From Hyphomicrobiales bacterium (GTDB lineage Bacteria; Pseudomonadota; Alphaproteobacteria; Rhizobiales; Hyphomicrobiaceae), in the NCBI GenBank assembly GCA_003963125.1, contig RXJK01000362.1:14272-49892 (forward strand): DNA of 35,621 nucleotides. Reading direction: 5' to 3'. A program made the position numbers and the translations under genes. Below the pieces are notes generated by a model. That model did not search any database, had not been told where the DNA came from, and saw only the letters and a program-made list of their open reading frames with translations. Positions within the stretch are counted from its first letter, which is position 1. Each line of letters opens with the position of its first letter. Shown in pieces: positions 14,922 to 21,793 of the stretch.

Positions 14922-16144
14922 CTGCGCTCGTCGGCGATCACCTTGCCGTCGTTGGGCAGGCTGCCCGGTGGCACGAGTTCGACCTCGCCCTTGAGCTTGG
15001 TCAGCGCCTGCAGCGTCTCGGCGATGCTGGCTTTCGCGGCAGATGAGACATCGGCGCTCTCTGCCTTGAGCGTCATGGTGTCCTGCTCGCCCGCGCGCCC
15101 GACGACGAGGCGCAGGCGCCCGAGTTTCGGATGCCGCCGCGCCAGTTCGGCGATCTGCTCCGGCCGCACGAACATGCCTTTGACCTTCGTGGTCTGGTCC
15201 GCGCGCCCGAGCCATCCCTTGATGCGCATGTTTGTGCGCCCGCACGGGCTCGGCCCCGAAAGCACCGCCGACATGTCACCCGTCGCGAGCCGGATCATCG
15301 GATAGTCGCGGTTGAAGGAGGTGACGACCACTTCGCCGACATCGCCCTCCGGCACCGGATCGCCGGTGCCGGGCCGCACGATCTCCACGATCACGCCCTC
15401 GTCGACGATCATGCCTTCGCGCGGTGTGCTCTCGTAGGCGATGATGCCGAGATCCGCCGTCGCATAGACCTGGTAGGTATCGACGCCGCGCGATTGATAC
15501 TCGGCCCGCAGCGAGGGAAACAGCGCGCCCCCGCTGACCACGGCCTTGGTGATGGAACTGGCGTCGCGCCCGGCCTCCTTGGCCTTGTCGAGCAGGATCT
15601 TCAGATAGTCCGGCACGCCGACGTAGGCCGTGGGCTTGAGGTGCGCGATGGCATCGAGCTGCTGCTCCGTATTGCCGGGGCCGGCGGCGATCACGGCGCA
15701 CCCCAGCGCCCGCGCACCGGCATCGAGGATCCAGCCGCCCGGCGTCAGGTGATAGGCGAACGTGTTGTGCACGATGTCGCCCTTGCGCAGGCCCGCGGCA
15801 TGGAGCGCCCGCGCCGTCCGCCACCAGTCGCTGCCGTGGCCTTCGGGCTCGAAGATGGGACCGGGAGACACGAACACCCGCGCGAGCCCACCGAGCCCTG
15901 CCGTCGCAAAGCCGCCGAGCGGCGGCTCGGCCGCCTGCCGCTCGAGAAGCTCGGACTTGCGCAGGATGGGGAGCTGCGCCAGCGCCTGGCGGGACGTGAT
16001 CGCCGCGGGATCGACGCCTTTCAGGTGCCGCGCCCAGCCGGGCGACAGTTCCAGCGTCCGGCGCAGGAAGTCCGGCATCAGCGCGAACTGCGCGCGCTCG
16101 CGCTGCTCCGGGTCACGCGTTTCGAGCTGGTCGAAATGGGTCAT
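14912..16144 (-). CDS. Phenylacetate-CoA ligase-like (PaaK family) protein
   Basis: 410 codons. The middle and C-terminal parts fit PaaK-type ligases: VYATADLGIIAYES in place of the adenine loop, MIRLATGDMS, GRADQTTKVKGMFVRPEQI, and a small C-terminal domain. Where PaaK has the SSGTTG loop, this protein reads VFVSPGPIFEPEG (91-102). I have a memory of similar replacement loops in related alphaproteobacterial sequences, so this may be a subfamily trait. If active it would make an aryl- or acyl-CoA. It is the last gene of the liv operon, 26 bp after livF, which implies that it acts on the imported compound. The ATG lacks a strong Shine-Dalgarno site, consistent with coupling to livF. Substrate unknown. 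Confidence 0.85.
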   Translation of the reverse strand: MTHFDQLETRDPEQRERAQFALMPDFLRRTLELSPGWARHLKGVDPAAITSRQALAQLPILRKSELLERQAAEPPLGGFATAGLGGLARVFVSPGPIFEPEGHGSDWWRTARALHAAGLRKGDIVHNTFAYHLTPGGWILDAGARALGCAVIAAGPGNTEQQLDAIAHLKPTAYVGVPDYLKILLDKAKEAGRDASSITKAVVSGGALFPSLRAEYQSRGVDTYQVYATADLGIIAYESTPREGMIVDEGVIVEIVRPGTGDPVPEGDVGEVVVTSFNRDYPMIRLATGDMSAVLSGPSPCGRTNMRIKGWLGRADQTTKVKGMFVRPEQIAELARRHPKLGRLRLVVGRAGEQDTMTLKAESADVSSAAKASIAETLQALTKLKGEVELVPPGSLPNDGKVIADERSYG

Positions 16145-16170
16145 CGGTGGGTTCTCGGATGGCTGATCGG

Positions 16171-17007
16171 TCAGGCGAGCCAGCGCTTGCGACGCTTGTA
16201 GGATTTCACTTCGCGGAAGCTCTTGCGGTCGCTGCCGCCCACGCCGAGGTAGAATTCCTTGACGTCCTCGTTCTCGCGCAGCGCCTTGCAGTCGCCGTCC
16301 ATCACCACCCGGCCGCTCTCTAGAATGTAGCCATAGGTGGCGTACTTCAGCGCCATGTTGGTGTTCTGTTCGGCGACGAGCACGGACAGGTTCTGTTCGC
16401 TGTTGAGGCGCCGCACGATCTCGAAGATCTCGGCGACGAGCTGCGGCGCAAGCCCCATCGACGGCTCGTCGAGCAGCATGAGATCGGGGCGCGACATCAG
16501 CGCACGTCCGATCGCCACCATCTGCTGCTCGCCACCCGAGATGTAGCCGGCCTGCGAGCCGCGGCGCTCCTTGAGGCGCGGGAAATAGGCGTAGACCTTC
16601 TCCAGCTCATCGGCGATGGCCTTGCGCCCATCGCGCCGCGTGAAGGCGCCGGTGAGCAGGTTCTCTTCGACGGTGAGGTGGCCGAAGCAGTGCCGGCCTT
16701 CCATCACCTGCACGCAGCCGCGCCGCACGAGATCGTTCGGCGTCATGCCGTCGACGCGCTCGCCCTTGAGTTCGACGCGCCCCTTGGTGACTTCCCCGCG
16801 CTCGCCGCGAATGAGGTTCGAGATCGCCTTCAGCGTGGTGGACTTGCCGGCGCCGTTGGCCCCGAGCAAAGCGACGATGCCGCCGCGCGGCACATCGAGC
16901 GACACGCCCTTCAGCACCAGGATCACGTGGTCATAGATGACCTCGATGTTCTTCACTGAAAGGATGGGGCTCGCGGCCTCGGGCTTTCCGGCTGGTTCGC
17001 TCGACAT
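16171..17007 (-). CDS. livF: Branched-chain amino acid-type ABC transporter ATPase LivF
   Basis: 278 codons. The Walker A motif GANGAGKST is at 49-57, followed by the signature SGGEQQMVAIGRAL, Walker B LMLLDEP, and an H-loop region in which the usual His appears as Asn (EQNTNMAL). That is common in LivF. The tail DRKSFREVKSYKRRKRWLA is a basic extension beyond the standard 235-240 residues. It pairs with LivG as the cytoplasmic motor of a HAAT-type importer. The ATG follows GGAG at eight bases. It is 71 bp after the binding-protein gene, with a hairpin between. LivF-type transporters carry amino acids but also aromatic or organic acids, so the name does not fix the substrate. Confidence 0.93.
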   Translation of the reverse strand: MSSEPAGKPEAASPILSVKNIEVIYDHVILVLKGVSLDVPRGGIVALLGANGAGKSTTLKAISNLIRGERGEVTKGRVELKGERVDGMTPNDLVRRGCVQVMEGRHCFGHLTVEENLLTGAFTRRDGRKAIADELEKVYAYFPRLKERRGSQAGYISGGEQQMVAIGRALMSRPDLMLLDEPSMGLAPQLVAEIFEIVRRLNSEQNLSVLVAEQNTNMALKYATYGYILESGRVVMDGDCKALRENEDVKEFYLGVGGSDRKSFREVKSYKRRKRWLA

Positions 17008-17040
17008 GGTCGTCTCCGCGGCAATGCTTGTCGGGGTGTG

Positions 17041-17067
17041 GGCGGAGGCGATTTCGCCGCCTCCGCC
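17041..17067 (-). other. Intercistronic hairpin between binding protein and livF
   Basis: GGCGGAGGCG pairs with CGCCGCCTCCGCC across a short ATTT loop with one bulge. There is no T-run, so it is unlikely to be a full terminator. Such stems after binding-protein genes commonly stabilise the upstream message and lower expression of the downstream ATPase. Confidence 0.6.
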
Positions 17068-17078
17068 GCCTTGCCTTG

Positions 17079-18395
17079 TCAGTCGGCCTTCGAGCAGTCG
17101 CGCGGCGTGATGTTCTTCTCCTTCGCGTACTGCGCGGCGGAGGCCTTCACGAGGCGGTCCTGCATTTCGGCATCGGCCTTGTAGAAGTCGGAGATGATCT
17201 TCCACTCCTTGCCGTCCCACTGGTGGACGCGGGCTTCGTCGGCACCCTGGTGGTCCTGGCAGGTGAACTTGAGCGGCTTCAGCAGGCCCTCGAAGCCGAG
17301 TTCCTTGATGCGGTCCGCCGTCAGGTCGAGGTGCTCGAAGCCCCAGCGCACCTGCTCGCCGGTGAGCGGCTTGTTGCCGTACTTCTTCTGCGCGGTGCGG
17401 ATCGCCTCGACGCCGATCATGGCGTTGATCAGGCCGCGATTGTAGAGCACGTGCGCGAACGTATCCTTGCCCGCCGACTTGCCGGTCGAGATGATGTACT
17501 TCTCGAGGTCGTCGTGGATCTTGAAGCGGCCGGCGGGGTGCTGCAGCATCAGCGCCTTGTAGCCGATCGCCTGGTCTCCGGCGGGGATCACGTCGGGCTC
17601 GGCGCCCGACCACCAGCCGCCGATGATCTTGTCACGCGGATAGCCGACGGCCGCCGCTTCCTTGATCGAGGTGGAGTTCATCACGCCCCAGCCCCACAGG
17701 ATCACGTAGTCCGGCCGGTCCTGGCGCACGGCGAGCCACTGCGATTTCTGCTCGACGCCCGGATGCGTGACGGGGATGGCCTTGAAGACGTAGCCGTAGC
17801 TCTTGGCCATTTCCTCGAGCGCCGGGATCGGCTCCTTGCCGTACGGGCTGTCGTGGTAGACGAGGCTGATCTTCTTGCCCTTCAGCTTGTCCTTGCCGCC
17901 GAACTCTTTCGCGATGTGCTGGATGGCGGCATCCGCTGCCGACCAGTAGCTGCCGACGGCGATGAAGTTCCACGGGAACACGCTGCCGTCCTTGCTGTCG
18001 GACCGGCCGTAGCCGAGCGTCAGCAGCGGGATCTTGTCGCCCGGCACCTTCTCCGTCAGCGCGAAGGTGATGCCGGTCGACAGCGGTGCGAAGAAGCCCG
18101 CGCCGGTGGGTCCCTTGCTCTTCAGGCGCTCGTAGCATTCCACGCCCTTGTCGGTCGCGTAGCTGGTCTCGCATTCCTCGAACACGATCTTGACGCCGTT
18201 GATGCCGCCGTCGCGCTCGTTGATGAGGGTCCAGTAGTCGGCCGTGCCGTTCGCCCAGGGAATGCCGTTGGGAGCATAGGGGCCGGTGCGGTAGACGAGG
18301 GCGGGCAGGAACTGCTCGTTCTGCGCAAGCACCGGCTGCGCCAGGGCGCTTACGCCCGTGACGGCGGCAGCGAGCGCCAGGACTTTGCGGATCAT
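17079..18395 (-). CDS. Periplasmic substrate-binding protein of the liv-type ABC importer
   Basis: 438 codons. The signal peptide MIRKVLALAAAVTGVSALAQ...LA|Q is cleaved near residue 24. The mature part is a Peripla_BP_6 (Leu/Ile/Val-binding type I) fold with IPLLTLGYGRSD, KISLVYHDSPYGKEPIPAL and IIGGWWSGAEPD. It is longer than classical LivJ/LivK (about 350 residues), as is usual for versions that bind aromatic or organic acids. The ATG at 18393-18395 has GGAGGAG seven bases upstream; an upstream in-frame ATG at 18410 is less well placed. It sits between livM and livF. The ligand cannot be read from sequence. Confidence 0.92.
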   Translation of the reverse strand: MIRKVLALAAAVTGVSALAQPVLAQNEQFLPALVYRTGPYAPNGIPWANGTADYWTLINERDGGINGVKIVFEECETSYATDKGVECYERLKSKGPTGAGFFAPLSTGITFALTEKVPGDKIPLLTLGYGRSDSKDGSVFPWNFIAVGSYWSAADAAIQHIAKEFGGKDKLKGKKISLVYHDSPYGKEPIPALEEMAKSYGYVFKAIPVTHPGVEQKSQWLAVRQDRPDYVILWGWGVMNSTSIKEAAAVGYPRDKIIGGWWSGAEPDVIPAGDQAIGYKALMLQHPAGRFKIHDDLEKYIISTGKSAGKDTFAHVLYNRGLINAMIGVEAIRTAQKKYGNKPLTGEQVRWGFEHLDLTADRIKELGFEGLLKPLKFTCQDHQGADEARVHQWDGKEWKIISDFYKADAEMQDRLVKASAAQYAKEKNITPRDCSKAD

Positions 18396-18412
18396 TCTTC
18401 TCTCCTCCATTG

Positions 18413-18429
18413 CTCCGGCGATGCCGGAG
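18413..18429 (-). other. Short hairpin upstream of the binding-protein gene
   Basis: CTCCGGC-GAT-GCCGGAG is a perfect seven-base stem with a three-base loop, just upstream of the GGAGGAG ribosome binding site. It could set the 5' end or stability of a processed binding-protein message. Confidence 0.45.
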
Positions 18430-18463
18430 ACCGTTGCTGCGAGCTGTTGTTGTTGTCTTTGCC

Positions 18464-18492
18464 GGTCGTGCGCCGCTCGGGAGCGCACGACC
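18464..18492 (-). other. Intercistronic hairpin between livM and binding protein
   Basis: GGTCGTGCGC pairs perfectly with GCGCACGACC over ten bases around a nine-base loop. It lies 21 bp after the livM stop on the minus strand. The following bases are not T-rich, so it is more likely an mRNA processing or stability element than a terminator. Confidence 0.55.
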
Positions 18493-18512
18493 CGATCAGG
18501 TCCGGGCCGTCC

Positions 18513-19640
18513 TCAATAGGGGAACGGCCACAGACGCAACTTCTCCTTGGCGATGCCCCACAGCCTGGCAAAGCCGCGCGGTTCGACGATGAGCAGGTAG
18601 CAGATGAGCCCGCCCGTCACGATGAAGACGAGGTGTGAAACCGTCTCGACCGACACGGGGATGCCGACGGCGTGCGGGATCTGGTCCAGCATGATCGGCA
18701 GGATCAGGATGAATGCCGCGCCCAGGAAGCAGCCGAGGATCGAGCCGAGGCCGCCGATGATGACCATGAACAAGAGCTGGAACGACCGGTTGATGTCGAA
18801 GGCGAGCGGCTCCCAGGCGCCGAGGTACATGAAGGCGAACAGCGCGCCCGCCACGCCGACGATGAACGACGAGACGGCGAAGGCCGAGAGCTTGGCGTAG
18901 AGCGGGCGGATGCCCATCAGCTCCGCCGCGATGTCCATGTCGCGGATGGCCATCCATTGCCGGCCGATGTTGCCGCGCACGAGGTTCTTGGCGAGCGTCG
19001 CGAAGATCACCACGGCGGAAAGGCACAACAGATAGCGCTCGACCGGCGTGTTGATGTGGATCGGCCCGAGATACATGTCCGGTGCCGAGACGGAACCCGA
19101 GCTGTTGTAGTTCACGAACCACTTCACACGAATGAACACCCAGTCGAAGAAGAACTGGGCGGCGAGCGTGGCGACGGCGAGATAAAGGCCCTTGATGCGC
19201 AGGCTCGGGATGCCGAACAGGATGCCGACGAGCGCCGCCATCAAACCGCCGAGCGGGATCGAGATGAGCCCGGGCAGCGGCGGAATGCTGATCGCGGTGC
19301 CGAGCCAGGCGAGCGGAATATGCACGCCGGTCGCGAACTTGTAGGCCGAATAGGCGCCGATCGCCATGAACGCGCCGGAGCCGAGCGAAATCTGTCCGCA
19401 GTAGCCAATCAGGATGTTCACGCCGACGGCGGCGAGCGACAGGATCAGGAACGGGATCAGGATGGCGCGAACCATGTAGTCGGTGCGGAACGGCCAGACC
19501 TGCGCCTCCGCCATGAACGGCACGGCGATGAAGGCGACGGCGACGAGCAGCGCCAGCGCGATCCGGTCCTGGCGGATCGGGAACACCGCCATGTCTGCGG
19601 CGTAGGTGGTCTTGAACTGGCCGGCTTCGCGGTAGAGCAT
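18513..19640 (-). CDS. livM: ABC transporter permease LivM
   Basis: 375 codons. About nine to ten hydrophobic helices can be seen. The family's N-terminal core GYCGQISLGSGAFMAIGAYSAY and the EAA-like cytoplasmic loop around RQWMAIRDMDIAAELMGI contact the ATPases. The inner-membrane permease works with LivH. The ATG follows AAGGACATAAC. It is separated from livH by 105 bp holding the heptamer-repeat hairpin. The C-terminal end (ARLWGIAKEKLRLWPFPY) is charged and cytoplasmic. Confidence 0.93.
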   Translation of the reverse strand: MLYREAGQFKTTYAADMAVFPIRQDRIALALLVAVAFIAVPFMAEAQVWPFRTDYMVRAILIPFLILSLAAVGVNILIGYCGQISLGSGAFMAIGAYSAYKFATGVHIPLAWLGTAISIPPLPGLISIPLGGLMAALVGILFGIPSLRIKGLYLAVATLAAQFFFDWVFIRVKWFVNYNSSGSVSAPDMYLGPIHINTPVERYLLCLSAVVIFATLAKNLVRGNIGRQWMAIRDMDIAAELMGIRPLYAKLSAFAVSSFIVGVAGALFAFMYLGAWEPLAFDINRSFQLLFMVIIGGLGSILGCFLGAAFILILPIMLDQIPHAVGIPVSVETVSHLVFIVTGGLICYLLIVEPRGFARLWGIAKEKLRLWPFPY

Positions 19641-19656
19641 GTTATGTCCTTCGGAC

Positions 19657-19746
19657 GGGAATAGGGAGTAGCGAATAGGCAGTAGGGAAGCGTTGCGCGG
19701 TCATCGGTCCCTATTCCCTACTCCCCACTCGCTATTCCCTACTGCC
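19657..19746. repeat. Inverted arrays of 7-bp repeats between livH and livM
   Basis: The left arm 19657-19691 reads GGGAATA GGGAGTA GCG.. in seven-base steps, consensus GNGARTA. The right arm 19708-19746 carries the same heptamers on the other strand and ends at the first base of the livH stop codon. The two arms fold into an imperfect stem of about 32 bp with a 19-base loop. Confidence 0.75.
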
Positions 19747-20675
19747 TAGATTCTCTCGATGATCCGCTCGCCGAACAGCCCCTGCGGCCGCACGAGCAGC
19801 ACGGCGAGCGCCAGCACGTAGGCGAACCAGTATTCGATGCCGCCGCCGATCTGCGGCCCGAGGTAGGCTTCAGCGAGTTTCTCGCCCGCGCCCACGATCA
19901 GGCCGCCGACGATGGCGCCTGGAACCGACGTGAACCCGCCGATGATCAGCACCGGCAGCGCCTTGAGGGCGAGGAAGGTGATCGAGAACTGCACGCCGAG
20001 CTTGGTGCCCCAGACGGTGGCGGCGACGAGCGCCACGAGACCCGCCACGAGCCACACGACGAACCAGATCCAGCTGATCGGGATGCCGACCGACTGCGCG
20101 GCGGCGTGATCGTCCGCCACTGCGCGCAATGCGCGTCCGGTCTTGGTGCGCTGGAAGAAAAGGGCGAGGCCCGCGACGAGAATGGCGGCGATCAGCCCGC
20201 CCCACACATCGAGCTTGTTGACCAGGATGCCACCGGGGAACGCGCTTTCGAACAGGAACCACGCGTCCGTCGGAAACAGCGGCAGCGGATAGACGTCGGA
20301 GCCGAAGATCATCTGCGCCGCGCCTTCCAGGATGAAGGTCGCGCCGATCGTCGACATGAAGAGCGTCAGGCCGTCCTGGTTGACGAGCGGCCCGAGCACG
20401 AAGCGCTCGATGAGCCAGGCCGTCAGCGCCATCACGAGGCCGGCGAACATCAGGCCCATCAGGATCGCAACCGGCATCGGAATGCCGCGCGCGACGAGGA
20501 AGTCCAGGCTGCGAACAAGCGCGAGGCCGGCGAGCAGCACCATCGCCCCTTGCGCGAAGTTGAACACGCCCGAAGCCTTGAAAATCAGGACGAAGCCCAG
20601 CGCCACGAGCGAATAGAGCACGCCCGATAGCAACCCACCGATCAGGATTTCCAGGAATTGGCCGAATTCAACCAC
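19746..20675 (-). CDS. livH: ABC transporter permease LivH
   Basis: 309 codons. Typical LivH permease with LIGGLLSGVLYSLVALGF at the start, NFAQGAMVLLAG, and the loop GRALRAVADDHAAAQSVGI that docks the ATPases. About eight helices can be seen. The start is a GTG (20673-20675) with GGGAG eight bases upstream; no ATG fits. The end RPQGLFGERIIERI is the family's usual ending. It is 293 bp after livG, with a family D repeat pair between. Confidence 0.93.
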   Translation of the reverse strand: MVEFGQFLEILIGGLLSGVLYSLVALGFVLIFKASGVFNFAQGAMVLLAGLALVRSLDFLVARGIPMPVAILMGLMFAGLVMALTAWLIERFVLGPLVNQDGLTLFMSTIGATFILEGAAQMIFGSDVYPLPLFPTDAWFLFESAFPGGILVNKLDVWGGLIAAILVAGLALFFQRTKTGRALRAVADDHAAAQSVGIPISWIWFVVWLVAGLVALVAATVWGTKLGVQFSITFLALKALPVLIIGGFTSVPGAIVGGLIVGAGEKLAEAYLGPQIGGGIEYWFAYVLALAVLLVRPQGLFGERIIERI

Positions 20676-20775
20676 GGCGGATCTCCCGCGAAAGAGCTTG
20701 TTCGCGCAGCTCCGCCAGCGTAACGCGAGAAACGGGCAGAAGCCCGATGCCTCGGCTTGTTCCCCTTCGGGCTTG

Positions 20776-20870
20776 CGTGGATGCCCGCCTGCGCGGGCAT
20801 GACGTCAGTGTGATCCGCGCCGTCGGCGACAACCGCGCCGTCATCCCCGCGAAGGCGGGGATCCACGCCA
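20776..20870. repeat. REPIN-like pair, family D copy 2
   Basis: GCGTGGATGCCCGCC...GCGGGCATGACG, then CGTCATCCCCGCG...GCGGGGATCCACGCC. The element is 95 bp, against 96 bp for the copy at 4230-4325, with a similar spacer (GACGT..AGTGTG..GCGCC). It sits inside the transport operon between livG and livH. The rest of the 20676-20968 gap has no gene. Confidence 0.7.
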
Positions 20871-20968
20871 CGTGCGGGCGACGACGACGCGCAGCCCAGG
20901 CGTGCGCCCCCGAAGCGGACGCCGCGGCAATCGTGCAGAGCGAAAAGCGTACGTGCATCGGTTCGAAC

Positions 20969-21793
20969 CTAGTGCGGGATGCCGAGGTAGGCGTCGATCA
21001 CGGCCTGGTTGGCCTGGACTTCGGCCGGCGTGCCGTCAGCAATCTTGCGGCCGTAGTCGAGCACGACGACGCGGTCGGACAGGTCCATGACGACGCCGAT
21101 GTCGTGCTCGATGAGCGCGATCGTGGTGTTGAAGGCGTCGCGCACGGTCAGGATGAAGCGGCTCATGTCCTGCTTCTCCTCGAGGTTCATGCCGGCCATC
21201 GGCTCGTCGAGCAGCAGAAGCTCGGGCTCGGTCGCGAGCGCGCGGCCGAGTTCGACGCGCTTCTGTAGCCCGTAGGGCAGCTTGCCGACCGGCGTCTTGC
21301 GGATGTGCTGGATCTCGAGGAAGTCGATGATCTCCTCGACGACGCGCCGGTGCTGGATCTCTTCGCGCTGCGACAGGCCCCAGTAGAGCGCCTGCTGGAT
21401 GATGCCCTTGCGCATCTTGAGCGTGCGGCCGGTCATGATGTTGTCGAGCGTCGACATGCCCTTGAAGAGCGCCACGTTCTGGAACGTGCGCGCGATGCCC
21501 TGGCTCGCGGCGATATAGGGCCGCATGGCCCGCCGCTCGCGCCCCTTGAAGCTGATGGTGCCCTGCTGGGGATGGTAGAAGCCGTTGATGACGTTGAGCA
21601 TCGACGTCTTGCCGGCGCCGTTGGGGCCGATGATGGCGCGGATTTCGCCCTTGCGGATGTCGAGCGAGACGTCGCGGATCGCCTTCACGCCGCCGAAGGA
21701 CAGCGACACGTTGGAGACCGCGAGCAGCACGTCGCCGTTGGCGACCACGGGACCGCTGCGCGCGACGGGCTTGGGATTGACGTCGGCTTTCAT
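20969..21793 (-). CDS. livG: ABC transporter ATPase LivG
   Basis: 274 codons. The Walker A motif GPNGAGKTS is at 56-64. FGGVKAIRDVSLDI precedes it. The signature is LPYGLQKRVELGRAL, Walker B LLLLDEP, and the H-loop is IEHDIGVVM. The end ANQAVIDAYLG is typical of LivG. An N-terminal extension of about 20 residues is Pro/Val-rich. The ATG overlaps the stop of the acyl-CoA ligase gene by four bases (ATGA), showing that ligase and transporter are translated together. It is the second motor subunit of the importer. Confidence 0.94.
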   Translation of the reverse strand: MKADVNPKPVARSGPVVANGDVLLAVSNVSLSFGGVKAIRDVSLDIRKGEIRAIIGPNGAGKTSMLNVINGFYHPQQGTISFKGRERRAMRPYIAASQGIARTFQNVALFKGMSTLDNIMTGRTLKMRKGIIQQALYWGLSQREEIQHRRVVEEIIDFLEIQHIRKTPVGKLPYGLQKRVELGRALATEPELLLLDEPMAGMNLEEKQDMSRFILTVRDAFNTTIALIEHDIGVVMDLSDRVVVLDYGRKIADGTPAEVQANQAVIDAYLGIPH

